Part shown: positions 39,166-48,896 of the stretch, in pieces
How positions within the stretch are numbered: the first letter of the stretch is position 1
Layout: the number at the start of each line of letters is the position of its first letter
Assembly: GCF_013403985.1 (NCBI RefSeq)
Contig: NZ_JABFDF010000008.1
Location: forward strand, 1-64,000
Source: Winogradskyella ludwigii
GTDB taxonomy: Bacteria > Bacteroidota > Bacteroidia > Flavobacteriales > Flavobacteriaceae
Reading direction: 5' to 3'
Length of the DNA stretch: 64,000 nt
Notes under the pieces: model-generated
Seen by the model: the letters and a program-made list of their open reading frames with translations, nothing else
The model's database searches: none
What the model was told of the DNA's origin: nothing
Program-made: the position numbers and the translations under genes

Positions 39166-41763
39166 TTATTCACAGGTTCTAACCAGAACTATTTCATTAT
39201 TACTATCTGTATCATTATGCAGTATTAATTGATTTGCCGTGCACTCTACAACCAACCAATTTCCATTTATTGCCTGAATATTTGGACCTGCTACATTTGA
39301 AAATTCAATAACAACACCATCTTCTGTTGTTGATGTTGACCAACCAGCATCAATTATAATTGTATCCGTATAAATCACTACAACTCCTGAGTTTTCTTCA
39401 AAATTAAAATTATAATCATTTAGATTATCACTTCCATTATAGCTGGCAATATTCCATTCGCATTCTGTTAAAATACCATCTACATCTCCTTCTGTACAAT
39501 TCCCAGAATTACAATTAATGACATTAAGCTCTATTGTAAAAATCTCATAAATGTTGGAGTCAGAAATTAATTCTGTTCTAACATATAATGTTTGTGGATT
39601 ACTTGTATTTACATAAGGTGACGCTAATGCATCAACATTTGCTTCTGCATCCGAAAAGGAAATGTGGTATGTTACAATTATGTCATCCTGTATGCAATTT
39701 GAATAAATATCTTCTAAAGTAACTATTGCAAAACCATCATTTATATCATCATCATCACAAATATCGACTACAACATTTTCGAAACATTCAAAATAATTAC
39801 AATCAACAGTATTTAAATAAATAGTGAAAATCTCAAAATTCCCACTCTCAGATTCAATTCTTAAATAGACCTCTGCCACTAATGCTCCGTATGCTTCTGT
39901 ATTTACGATAGCATTTGTATCATTCTGCGCATCCATTAAAGTTTCATGGAATGATGGATAATAAACTTCAGTACAATCTATCAATCCTATTGTTCCAACA
40001 TTTAAATTATAAACAGGCACATTATTAGGCTGGTTACATTCTATAATTTCAAAATCACTAAAGCAATTAAAGACGCTATCATTACAAGATTCAACTATGA
40101 GCTCTAATTCTTGCACAGCATACTCGTGCGTATCTTGATTAAAAACTCTAAAAAATATAAATTGAGATTCTAATTCTGTTGGTGTTGTTAATGTAATATT
40201 TAAATGATTAGTAGTATTTACAGCATCTTGATAAGTAGGATGATAACTTCCGGCTAAAGGATAAAGCGCATTACACTCTGTTGTTTGCTGACTATTGGTT
40301 TCTATTACAAATGTGGCTAAGCCATCATTATCATTATCGCATTCTTGCGACAATACATAAATAGAATAACACTCTAAAAGAGCCTGATTATTGATTTCGC
40401 AAGCCTCATTTAACTCAATATTATTATTTCCATTTTGCAAATACAAATAACCATCCAAGCATTCTACAACTTGCCATTGTCCGTTTAATACATCGAAAGG
40501 GCTTTGTAATGTATACTCTAAGAATACACCTGATGCGATAGCTGTGATTTCCCATGTTCCTATTTGAGATTCTAAATTATCAGCACCTTCAATCATAACT
40601 GTTCCTTCAGATCCAAAATGAATATAAACATCTACAGGATAATCTGTAATTAAATTGGTATCTAAACTCCAAGCACATTCAGTAATATTTGAATTTATTG
40701 CTATTGCTGAACAATCTAAATCATCGTTACAATCTTGCTCTAAATTAAGCTCTAAATTACCTTGAGATAACGTGAGTTCATTTACAGAATAATCATCAAC
40801 ATTACAAGACACAACCAACCACTCGCCTTCTAAACTATCTTCAAAAGCGGTTAATTCTGAAATGGTTAGTATAATACCATTATCTGAAGACGATAAGTCC
40901 CAATAACCACCAATAGCAGATGCTGCCATACCTTCTGATATTTCTAAACTACCATTAGAATTAAAGATTAATTGGTAATTGTCAAAAAAATCTGTTCCGT
41001 CTGTAAAATCCCACGGACATTCTAATAAACCTACAAGCACGTCATCTTCAACACAATTATCAGTATCTGCTTCACAAAACTGTTCTGCAGCTTGTATGGA
41101 ATTTGCTAATTCTTCGTTTGTTGTGACTTCAACAGTATCTCCATTATTATATTCTAAAGTTACCGGAAAATTTAAACTTACTATTAGAGCGTTTTCATCG
41201 TCTTCTAATTCATCTAAAAACAGATATAAAGCTCCGTCACTTTCAATAACAATGGTTTCAACAAGATTAAAATCTGAATTAAAAGCAGAAAACGAAATAG
41301 GATACACAAAATCTGCACACTCTATAATATCGTTATCGTCTTCTACACATTCAATTATAAAATTTTGAAGTTGGTCTTCATTCTCAATAACAATTTGGTT
41401 ATAATCACTAAAAATAATAGTAACGGGAAATACAAAATCTAAAATATCATCATTTACAGAAACATCTTCTAATAAATCTTGTAGTTCTCCTAAATCTGCT
41501 TCAGTTTCAATTATAATAGTTACATCACTAACTATAATGGTTATTGGTAATTCTAATGAGAAACAACTTGCGTTATCCAAAAAATCATCGATAGCACCGT
41601 TATTTGCAACAACATTGCTCATTAAATTCACCAAAGAAGAATTTGGCACTAACGTTTCTTGCTCGTTTGGGTTTTCTATTTCAGTAACCTCATCTTGGCA
41701 AGATGTAAAAGAAAAAAAGACAAAAAGAGTAAATACAAATAGATAATTGATTTTAATTCTCAT
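39166..41763 (-). CDS. Large modular surface lipoprotein next to an ECF-sigma locus
   Basis: 865 residues, very acidic. A lipoprotein signal (FSFTSC, Cys22) is followed by four degenerate units of about 40 residues (70-230, each with FPVTI-like strands and a LxxLL-type end). Three modules of about 100 residues then appear: CPWDF...GYWDL...EGEWLVVSC, CAWSL...GTWEI...NGQWQVVEC and, at the C terminus, CEWNI...NGNWLVVEC. Between the second and third are gliding-type acidic modules (FENVVVDICDDDDINDGF). No sorting domain is seen; surface display as a lipoprotein is likely. It is divergent from the sigma gene, and a diverged copy of the putative ECF promoter faces it. Confidence 0.88.
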   Translation of the reverse strand: MRIKINYLFVFTLFVFFSFTSCQDEVTEIENPNEQETLVPNSSLVNLMSNVVANNGAIDDFLDNASCFSLELPITIIVSDVTIIIETEADLGELQDLLEDVSVNDDILDFVFPVTIIFSDYNQIVIENEDQLQNFIIECVEDDNDIIECADFVYPISFSAFNSDFNLVETIVIESDGALYLFLDELEDDENALIVSLNFPVTLEYNNGDTVEVTTNEELANSIQAAEQFCEADTDNCVEDDVLVGLLECPWDFTDGTDFFDNYQLIFNSNGSLEISEGMAASAIGGYWDLSSSDNGIILTISELTAFEDSLEGEWLVVSCNVDDYSVNELTLSQGNLELNLEQDCNDDLDCSAIAINSNITECAWSLDTNLITDYPVDVYIHFGSEGTVMIEGADNLESQIGTWEITAIASGVFLEYTLQSPFDVLNGQWQVVECLDGYLYLQNGNNNIELNEACEINNQALLECYSIYVLSQECDNDNDGLATFVIETNSQQTTECNALYPLAGSYHPTYQDAVNTTNHLNITLTTPTELESQFIFFRVFNQDTHEYAVQELELIVESCNDSVFNCFSDFEIIECNQPNNVPVYNLNVGTIGLIDCTEVYYPSFHETLMDAQNDTNAIVNTEAYGALVAEVYLRIESESGNFEIFTIYLNTVDCNYFECFENVVVDICDDDDINDGFAIVTLEDIYSNCIQDDIIVTYHISFSDAEANVDALASPYVNTSNPQTLYVRTELISDSNIYEIFTIELNVINCNSGNCTEGDVDGILTECEWNIASYNGSDNLNDYNFNFEENSGVVVIYTDTIIIDAGWSTSTTEDGVVIEFSNVAGPNIQAINGNWLVVECTANQLILHNDTDSNNEIVLVRTCE

Positions 41764-41787
41764 AGCGCTGTTTCTTTAACTATTTAT

Positions 41788-41818
41788 TATAAAACAGTTT
41801 CAAAGACAAAAGTCCTAC
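41788..41818 (-). promoter_or_regulatory. Candidate ECF-sigma promoter (copy 3, diverged)
   Basis: On the minus strand GTAGGACTTTT (41818-41808), 8 nt, AACTGTTTTATA (41799-41788). It matches 9 of 11 and 10 of 12 bases of copies 1 and 2 with the same 8-nt gap, and it ends 24 nt before the lipoprotein ATG. Confidence 0.6.
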
Positions 41819-41868
41819 TATCAATTATTAAAAATATTATTTATAATTTGTGGCACTTATTCTAACCT

Positions 41869-42384
41869 ATGGGCAAACCTTTACAAGACAATATTTGCGA
41901 ATCGCGCTTATTTGAACATCTATATAAAAAGCATGCTAAAAATCTGCATGACTTCTTGTATTATAAATTTGGCGAGCAATTAAATCCTCAAGACAAAGTA
42001 CAAGAAGCTTTTATTAAATTATGGCAAAATTGTAGTAAAATAGCTCCAGAAAAAGCAAAAAGCTACTTATTTACAACAGCCAATAATTTAACACTCAATG
42101 CTGTGGCTCACCAAAAAGTAGTTTTAAAACATAGCCAAAAACCTCAAAAACATTCTACAAACGAAACACCCGAATTTGTACTTCAGGAAAAAGAATACCA
42201 TCAAAAACTACAAAACGCAATAAGCAATCTCACTGAAGCACAGCGCGTGGCCTTTTTACTGAACAGAGTTGAAGGCAAACGTTTTAAGGAAATTGCCGAG
42301 TTATTAGGTATTTCTGTAAAAGCTGTAGAGAAACGAATTTATGGAGCTTTAAAAAAGCTGAGATTAGAAATTGATGAACTTTAA
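41869..42384 (+). CDS. ECF RNA polymerase sigma factor (FecI-like)
   Basis: 171 residues. Sigma region 2 (about 15-70, LYKKHAKNLHDFLYYKF, QDKVQEAFIKLWQN) binds core polymerase and the -10 element. Region 4 (about 120-168, LTEAQRVAFLLNRVEGKRFKEIAELLGISVKAVEKRI) binds the -35 element. The downstream FecR anti-sigma and TonB receptor genes place it in a cell-surface signalling system that responds to a substrate at the outer membrane. The sigma gene itself has no copy of the putative ECF motif, whereas the FecR gene 87 nt downstream does. This suggests separate control of sigma and of the output operon. Confidence 0.93.
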   Translation: MGKPLQDNICESRLFEHLYKKHAKNLHDFLYYKFGEQLNPQDKVQEAFIKLWQNCSKIAPEKAKSYLFTTANNLTLNAVAHQKVVLKHSQKPQKHSTNETPEFVLQEKEYHQKLQNAISNLTEAQRVAFLLNRVEGKRFKEIAELLGISVKAVEKRIYGALKKLRLEIDEL

Positions 42385-42426
42385 AAGTTTCGAAACACTA
42401 AAAATTATAATTATTAAATACCAGAC

Positions 42427-42457
42427 GTAGGGGTTTTTAAACCTTAGCTGTTATATA
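42427..42457 (+). promoter_or_regulatory. Candidate ECF-sigma promoter (copy 2)
   Basis: GTAGGGGTTTT (42427-42437), 8 nt, AGCTGTTATATA (42446-42457), ending 14 nt before the FecR ATG. Identical in its 23 fixed bases to the site at 2615-2645. Confidence 0.72.
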
Positions 42458-42471
42458 CATGAAATCAGAAC

Positions 42472-43368
42472 ATGAAACGAGAAGCACTTATAAAAAAATG
42501 GCTAGACCATAATCTAACTACTGAAGAGCAAAATGCTTTTGAGCAGCTTGAGGATTATACGGAATTAATTAAGGCAGATAAAGCCTTACAAGGTTTTAAA
42601 GCACCTACTTTTTCTGTAGATCAAACGTATCAAAATTTAAAACCTAATCTTAAACCTGAGTCAGCTAAAAGTAATTCATGGTTAAAACCTTTGTTGAAAA
42701 TCGCTGCTATTCTTGCTATTGGGTTTAGCGTTTATTATTACACCTCAAATTTAGACACAGAAATAGGAACTGATATTGCGCAACAAACCACCATAGAGCT
42801 ACCAGACACTTCTACTGTAGATTTAAATGCCAACTCAACAGTCACTTTTAATAAAAACAAATGGAGCGACACAAGAGAGGTGAATTTACAAGGTGAAGGA
42901 TTTTTTAAAGTTGCTAAAGGTCAGAAATTTGATGTTATTACAGCAGATGGAATTGTTAGTGTTTTAGGGACACAGTTTAATGTAAAACAACGTGAATCTT
43001 ATTTTGAAGCTACCTGTTACGAAGGTTTAGTTGCTGTAACGCATAATAAAAAAACGATAACATTAAAACCTGGTCACACGTTTCAAATTATAGATGGGAA
43101 ACAACTTGAAAATGAAAAAGAAAACATTTTACAACCACAATGGTTAAATGGCGAAAGTAGTTTTAAAAGTGTACCTCTTAAACATGTAATTACTGAGTTT
43201 GAAAACCAATACAACCAAACAATAAACGCAACAAATATTGATACATCGCGTTTATTTACAGGAAGTTTTACACACAATAATTTAGATTTAGCATTGAAGT
43301 CTGTTACAATACCATTAAATTTAAGCTACAGTAAATCAGGAACATCTATTTTACTAAAGCGTGAATAA
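42472..43368 (+). CDS. FecR family anti-sigma factor
   Basis: 298 residues. A short cytosolic N terminus (about 1-70) would hold the sigma factor. One membrane segment lies at about 74-90 (LLKIAAILAIGFSVYYY). The periplasmic FecR domain follows (TIELPDTSTVDLNANSTVTF, GEGFFKVAKGQKFDV, VLGTQFNV), then a DUF4974-type C-terminal domain (FKSVPLKHVITEFENQY). It passes the signal from the STN domain of the adjacent TonB receptor to the sigma factor. Its end overlaps the receptor start by 8 nt. Confidence 0.93.
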   Translation: MKREALIKKWLDHNLTTEEQNAFEQLEDYTELIKADKALQGFKAPTFSVDQTYQNLKPNLKPESAKSNSWLKPLLKIAAILAIGFSVYYYTSNLDTEIGTDIAQQTTIELPDTSTVDLNANSTVTFNKNKWSDTREVNLQGEGFFKVAKGQKFDVITADGIVSVLGTQFNVKQRESYFEATCYEGLVAVTHNKKTITLKPGHTFQIIDGKQLENEKENILQPQWLNGESSFKSVPLKHVITEFENQYNQTINATNIDTSRLFTGSFTHNNLDLALKSVTIPLNLSYSKSGTSILLKRE

Positions 43369-45673
43369 AAAATTACTTTGTATAATTTTCTGCTTTTTAT
43401 CTATTACCTATTGTAACCTCGCACATTGTCAGGAACAACAGGAACAACAACCGCTTGCCAAAATACTTTTAGAATTAGAAAAACAATACAATGTAAAGTT
43501 TTCTTTTGAAACCAAAACGATAGAAGACATTTCAGTATTTCCTTTATATCCCGAATTATCCTTAGAGCAAGTTGTTCGTGAACTAAAACTGGTTACCAAT
43601 CTTAATTTTAAAGTTCTAAGTCATCGGTTTATTGCTATTACACCCAAAACGGTATTGGCAACTGAAAACTCGATGCAACATTTAGAAGAAGTTGTCGTAG
43701 TTAACTATCTTACTAAAGGTATCTCTAAAACCAATAATGGAACCATTGATGTAGACACTAAATCTTTTCAGATTTTACCTGGTTTAATTGAACCCGATGT
43801 TTTACAAATAGTTCAAAACTTACCTGGAATTATTAGTGTAGACGAGCGCATTTCTAATATCAACGTTCGTGGTGGCACAAACGACCAAAATCTTATTTTG
43901 TATGAAGGTATTAGAATGTACCAAACTGGTCATTTTTTTGGTTTAATTTCTGCTTTCAATCCTTATTTATCTGAAGATATTAGTATTTCTAAAAATGGAA
44001 CAAGTGCTAAATATGGTAATGCCGTTTCTAGTACAATGTCTATAAATAACTCAGACAATCTAGAACATAAAACAACAGGTGGATTTGGTACCAATTTATT
44101 AAGTGTAGATGGTTTTTCAAAAATCCCATTATCTAAAAAGACAGAATTACAATTAGCTCTAAGACGCTCTTTCACAGATCTTTTAGTTTCTGAAACTTAT
44201 GATGCTTATTTTGACCGAATTTTTGCAGATTCAGAATTAAATACCTCTAATAGCACAACACAATTAGCCTTAGAAGAACGATTTTTATTTTACGATATAA
44301 ACGCTAAATTTTTATACAATATTGATTCGTCTTCTAAACTCCGTGTTAATGTCGTGAATATGTATAATAATTTAGAATACAATCAAGTTTTTACGTCTAT
44401 CAATAATGATTTTCAAGAAACTAAAAGTGAACTCAATCAAGTGAGTTTTGGTGCCAGTACTAGCTATTCAAAATCATTAAAAAAAGACCTCAACGTATCT
44501 ACTGAGATTTATTATTCCAATTACGATTTAGATGCAAAGAGTAATAATATTATTGATGAACAACTTTTAAATCAAGAAAATAAAGTTGAAGATTATGGCT
44601 TACGTTTTGACGTCTCTAAAATAGTGAGTCCTAGTTTAAAAATAAATCTTGGTTATCAATTTAACGAAGTTGGTGTTACTAATTCTGAAACTGTTATCAA
44701 TCCAAATCACAGAAGCTTAATAAAGGAAATTATTAGAACGCATGCTGTATTTGGTGAAGTGGTTAGATATTCTCAGTCTCGTAACACCTATTTACGTTTT
44801 GGTGCAAGAATCAGTTATTTCAATAAACTCCAAGAAATTATTATTGAACCTCGCTTTGCTTTTAACCAAAAGATATCGGATTATTTTAGACTCGAAATTT
44901 TAGGGGAAATAAAGAACCAATCCATAACTCAAGTTATAGATTTACAACAAGACTTTTTAGGTATTGAAAAACGCCGTTGGCAATTGGCAAATGACACTAA
45001 CATTCCATTAGTTAAAAGTCAACAAGTGTCTGCAGGGTTAAGCTACAACCAAAACAATTTATTAATTTCTATAGAAGGTTATTACAAAAACGTGAGTAAT
45101 ATTACTGCTCAAAGTCAAGGATTTCAAAACCAATTTCAATTTACAAACGATATTGGCTCTTACACTGTTAAAGGCATTGACTTCCTTATTAATAAGCGTA
45201 TTAAAGATTTTAGTACATGGTTAAGTTATTCATTTAGTAAAAACGATTATCATTTTGAAAATTTGAATGCTGGCAATTCTTTTCCTAACACTTTAGATCT
45301 TCAACATGTTGCCAATGCATCTTTAACGTATAGCATATCTAATTTTAAAATTGGTTTTGGTATGAATTGGCACTCTGGAAGACCTTATACAACACCTTCT
45401 GTTTTGCAAGATGAAAGCAATTTAATAATTGAATATAATACTCCAAACAATTCAAGATTACCTGATTATTTTAGAACTGATATTTCTGCTATTTATAATT
45501 TTAATATTTCCAATACCGTAAAAGCAGACATTGGTGCTTCTGTATGGAATATCTTTAACCAAACCAATACAGTAAATCGCTATTATAGCTTAGAATCAGA
45601 CGATTCAATTATAGAAATCAACAATCGCTCTTTAAAATTTACACCTAATCTTAGTTTTAGAGTCAGATTTTAG
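43361..45673 (+). CDS. TonB-dependent receptor with STN signalling domain
   Basis: 770-residue outer-membrane receptor. It starts at GTG inside the FecR gene (8-nt overlap). After the signal peptide, an STN domain (about 25-105, LAKILLELEKQYNVKFSFE) contacts FecR. The plug follows (about 115-235, LQIVQNLPGIISVDERISNINVRGGTNDQNLILYEGIRMYQ), then a beta barrel ending in an aromatic residue (SFRVRF). No SusD partner and no carboxypeptidase-like N-terminal domain are present, so this is not a polysaccharide Sus pair. The substrate is unknown. Confidence 0.92.
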   Translation: MNKKLLCIIFCFLSITYCNLAHCQEQQEQQPLAKILLELEKQYNVKFSFETKTIEDISVFPLYPELSLEQVVRELKLVTNLNFKVLSHRFIAITPKTVLATENSMQHLEEVVVVNYLTKGISKTNNGTIDVDTKSFQILPGLIEPDVLQIVQNLPGIISVDERISNINVRGGTNDQNLILYEGIRMYQTGHFFGLISAFNPYLSEDISISKNGTSAKYGNAVSSTMSINNSDNLEHKTTGGFGTNLLSVDGFSKIPLSKKTELQLALRRSFTDLLVSETYDAYFDRIFADSELNTSNSTTQLALEERFLFYDINAKFLYNIDSSSKLRVNVVNMYNNLEYNQVFTSINNDFQETKSELNQVSFGASTSYSKSLKKDLNVSTEIYYSNYDLDAKSNNIIDEQLLNQENKVEDYGLRFDVSKIVSPSLKINLGYQFNEVGVTNSETVINPNHRSLIKEIIRTHAVFGEVVRYSQSRNTYLRFGARISYFNKLQEIIIEPRFAFNQKISDYFRLEILGEIKNQSITQVIDLQQDFLGIEKRRWQLANDTNIPLVKSQQVSAGLSYNQNNLLISIEGYYKNVSNITAQSQGFQNQFQFTNDIGSYTVKGIDFLINKRIKDFSTWLSYSFSKNDYHFENLNAGNSFPNTLDLQHVANASLTYSISNFKIGFGMNWHSGRPYTTPSVLQDESNLIIEYNTPNNSRLPDYFRTDISAIYNFNISNTVKADIGASVWNIFNQTNTVNRYYSLESDDSIIEINNRSLKFTPNLSFRVRF

Positions 45674-45703
45674 TTGTTTCTTAGTAGCAACCAACAGTAA
45701 TCA

Positions 45704-46978
45704 ATGCACACTAGAACCTATACAAATTTCATTATAACAATAGCTTTTGCCATATTTTATCAAAACGGTTATTCTCAAACTACAGCTTCTAGTAGTAACC
45801 ATTCTGTATTTTTTATTCCTGAAATCCTTGTTGGTAAAACGTTAGAGGCCAATACTGATTTTCCTGAAACCAAACCTCAAAAAAATATATTTTTCAGCAT
45901 TGGACGTCATAATTTTAAATCGGATAAAGAATGGGCATCCAGATTAAACTACCCGAGAACAGGTATTTCTTTTGGTTATACAGATTTTGGTAATTCACAA
46001 AAAGTGGGTCATGCTTATAGTATACTACCATTTATAGAGTTTTCTATTTTAAACAAACGTGTTAAAGGTTTAAACTTACAAATTGGTTTTGGTAGTTCTT
46101 ATATGGACACTAAATACGATGTTATAACCAATGAGTTTAATAGAGCTATAACCACAAAAGTAAATTGGTCGTTTCGATCTTTTCTGTACTATGACATTTT
46201 TAAAACCAACACTACTGATTGGCGATTTGGTTTAGGTTTTTTACACCATTCTAATGGACACACAAACCTACCCAACCAAGGACTAAACAGTTTAGCCGCT
46301 AGTATTTCTGCTAAAATTGATAAAAAAACAAAAAGCGAATCAACATATAAGAGCCCAAATTTCAATACTAAATCACAAACGTATTTCTCTTTTAGATTTG
46401 GCTTAGGAGAAAACGTCTTATCTCAAAAATTTGACACAAAAAAAGAAGTCTTTACAGTTTCTGCTTCGGCTGGAAAAATACTGAATAACACCTTTAAATT
46501 TGGAGGTGGTTTTTACTATCGGTTTTACGAGCACTATTATGATTACATAAAAAACAATGAAACTTTAATAGCTGAGCAGTTTCCACACTACACAAAAAAC
46601 CCTTTTGGTTATGCTACAAACTTTGGGCTATTTGCTACATCAGAATTACTTATAGATCATTTTGGTTTTGAGCTTAGTCTAGGACTTAATATTTACAAAC
46701 CATTCTACAAAATAGACTGGCAACTAAACAAGGGTTATGACTATGAAAATGAACACGGAGAAACCGTTGAAGTTTTAGGTGAATTGGATTGGTATTATGA
46801 AATAAAACGAACCGTTTCTGCAAGGATGGGATTAAACTATTATTTATGGACAACTAACAAGGCACCAAAACACAATGTCTTTTTCGGAGCTCATATTAAT
46901 GCTAATCTTGGTCAAGCAGATTTTACGGAATTAAGCGTGGGCTACGTCCATCGTTTAGATTTAAAAATAAAAGACTAA
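45704..46978 (+). CDS. PagL/acyloxyacyl-hydrolase-like outer-membrane protein
   Basis: 424 residues with a signal peptide ending NGYSQ and amphipathic beta strands throughout. The catalytic-site signature of lipid A 3-O-deacylase PagL is present: FLHHSNGHTNLPNQGLNSL, with His182-Ser183 and Asn191 in the expected positions. The length is more than twice that of classical PagL, with an extra C-terminal half of barrel-like sequence. It lies 30 nt after the TonB receptor and is probably in the same operon, so lipid A or another envelope lipid may be remodelled when the surface signal is received. Enzyme activity is inferred from the motif. Confidence 0.78.
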   Translation: MHTRTYTNFIITIAFAIFYQNGYSQTTASSSNHSVFFIPEILVGKTLEANTDFPETKPQKNIFFSIGRHNFKSDKEWASRLNYPRTGISFGYTDFGNSQKVGHAYSILPFIEFSILNKRVKGLNLQIGFGSSYMDTKYDVITNEFNRAITTKVNWSFRSFLYYDIFKTNTTDWRFGLGFLHHSNGHTNLPNQGLNSLAASISAKIDKKTKSESTYKSPNFNTKSQTYFSFRFGLGENVLSQKFDTKKEVFTVSASAGKILNNTFKFGGGFYYRFYEHYYDYIKNNETLIAEQFPHYTKNPFGYATNFGLFATSELLIDHFGFELSLGLNIYKPFYKIDWQLNKGYDYENEHGETVEVLGELDWYYEIKRTVSARMGLNYYLWTTNKAPKHNVFFGAHINANLGQADFTELSVGYVHRLDLKIKD

Positions 46979-47072
46979 TGCTTAAATAAGCTGAATAATC
47001 CAGAAACTTAGTTAAACCAAACTCAGCTACAAATCCTCTCTTATAACAAGCTACCTTGTCTTAAAACAAAAT

Positions 47073-48863
47073 CTACATACGTTCAGGAACTTCAATTCCT
47101 AAAATTTGAAATGCATTTTTAATGGTTTGGCCAACTGTTTTTGATAGAGAAATTCTAAACTTCTGAGAGTTTACATCTTCATTTCCTAAAACTATAGGTA
47201 AGTTTTGATAAAACGAACTAAAATCCTTTACCAAATCGTAAGTGTAATTAGCAATTAACGCAGGACTATGTTGTTCTGCAGCACTTTGTATCATTTCTGG
47301 AAATTGCTCTAATTGCTTAATCAATTGTTTTTCTTTTTCATGTAAAACAATAGCATCATTAAAAGCATCTGAAGCCACGATTCCATTTGTGGAATTCGCT
47401 TTTCTTAATATCGATTGAATTCTTGCATAAGCCATTTGTATGTATGGTGCCGCATTTCCTTGAAAATCGATAGATTCTTTAGGATCGAATAAAATTCGTT
47501 TTTTAGGATCTACTTTTAGGATGTAATATTTTAAAGCTCCTAAACCTATGGTTTTGTAAAGTGCTTGTTTTTCATCTTCATCATACTCTTCAAGCTTTCC
47601 TAATTCTTTAGAAATTTCTTCAGCTGTATCTGTCATTTCTTGAATTAAATCATCCGCATCTACAACCGTTCCTTCTCTACTCTTCATTTTTCCGCTTGGT
47701 AAATCTACCATACCATAACTTAAATGAAATAGATTTTTTGCCCAATCAAAACCAAGTTTCTTCAAGATTAAGAATAAAACTTTAAAATGATAATCTTGTT
47801 CGTTTCCAACGGTATAAACCATACCTCCAACATCTGGATAATCTTTAATTCGTTGAATAGCCGTTCCGATATCTTGCGTCATGTAAACTGCAGTACCATC
47901 GCTACGCAATACAATTTTTCTATCTAAACCGTCTTCAGTTAAATCGCACCAAACAGAGCCATCAGGATCTTCTTCAAAAACACCAGATTTTAAACCTTCA
48001 GCAACAAATTCTTTTCCTAACAAATAAGTATTACTTTCATAATAATAAGCATCGAAGTCTACACCAATATTCTTGTAAGTGACATCAAAACCTGCGTAAA
48101 CCCATTCGTTCATTTTTTTCCAAAGCGCCACAACGTCTTCATCTCCAGCTTCCCATTTAATTAGCATTTCTTGGGCTTCTAGTAATAAAGGTGCATTCTT
48201 TTTAGCGTCTTCTTCAGATTGTCCTTGTGTTACTAATTCTGCAACCTCTTGCTTATAAGCTTGATCAAACTTTACATAATAGTTACCTACTAATTTATCT
48301 CCTTTAAAATCTTCAGTTGGCACTTCTCCGTTTCCAAATTTCTGATAAGCCAACATACTTTTACATATATGAATACCTCTATCATTAATAATTTGAGTTT
48401 TGTAGACTTTTTTACCTGAAGCTTTTAAAATTTCTGAAACACTATAACCTAAAAGTACATTTCTAACGTGTCCTAAATGCAAAGGTTTGTTTGTGTTTGG
48501 TGAAGAATACTCAACCATAACAGCTTTGTCATCCTTTTGCTTAGCAAAACCAAACGTGTCATCTTCTTTAATACTTTTAAAGAAATCTAAGTAATATTTA
48601 TCGCTAATTTCAACATTTAAAAAACCTTTAACCACGTTGAATCCTTTTACCAAATCTACATTATCTAGAAGGTATTGTCCAACTTGCTCGCCTATTACAG
48701 CAGGATTACCTTTTACAACACGTAACATTGGAAACACAACAACTGTAACATCTCCAGCAAACTCTTTACGAGTGGCTTGAAATTCTACTGATTCTAATTC
48801 CGAGTTAAACAACGCTTTTATCGCTGCCTTTACATGTATTTCTAAAGTTTCTTGAAGGGTCAT
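47073..48863 (-). CDS. argS: Arginyl-tRNA synthetase
   Basis: Charges tRNA-Arg. 596 residues. It has the N-terminal Add-1 domain (ALFNSELESVEFQATRKEFAGDVTV), HIGH motif HLGH (129-132) in SSPNTNKPLHLGHVRN, and the later GKMKSREGTVVDADDL, which replaces KMSKS. The C-terminal anticodon-binding domain ends YQNLPIVLGNEDVNSQKFRISL...GIEVPERM. Transcribed alone from a TATCTTTG promoter. Confidence 0.98.
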   Translation of the reverse strand: MTLQETLEIHVKAAIKALFNSELESVEFQATRKEFAGDVTVVVFPMLRVVKGNPAVIGEQVGQYLLDNVDLVKGFNVVKGFLNVEISDKYYLDFFKSIKEDDTFGFAKQKDDKAVMVEYSSPNTNKPLHLGHVRNVLLGYSVSEILKASGKKVYKTQIINDRGIHICKSMLAYQKFGNGEVPTEDFKGDKLVGNYYVKFDQAYKQEVAELVTQGQSEEDAKKNAPLLLEAQEMLIKWEAGDEDVVALWKKMNEWVYAGFDVTYKNIGVDFDAYYYESNTYLLGKEFVAEGLKSGVFEEDPDGSVWCDLTEDGLDRKIVLRSDGTAVYMTQDIGTAIQRIKDYPDVGGMVYTVGNEQDYHFKVLFLILKKLGFDWAKNLFHLSYGMVDLPSGKMKSREGTVVDADDLIQEMTDTAEEISKELGKLEEYDEDEKQALYKTIGLGALKYYILKVDPKKRILFDPKESIDFQGNAAPYIQMAYARIQSILRKANSTNGIVASDAFNDAIVLHEKEKQLIKQLEQFPEMIQSAAEQHSPALIANYTYDLVKDFSSFYQNLPIVLGNEDVNSQKFRISLSKTVGQTIKNAFQILGIEVPERM

Positions 48864-48896
48864 ATCCTGCTTTATTTTTGTGTTTTAAAACGTTGG

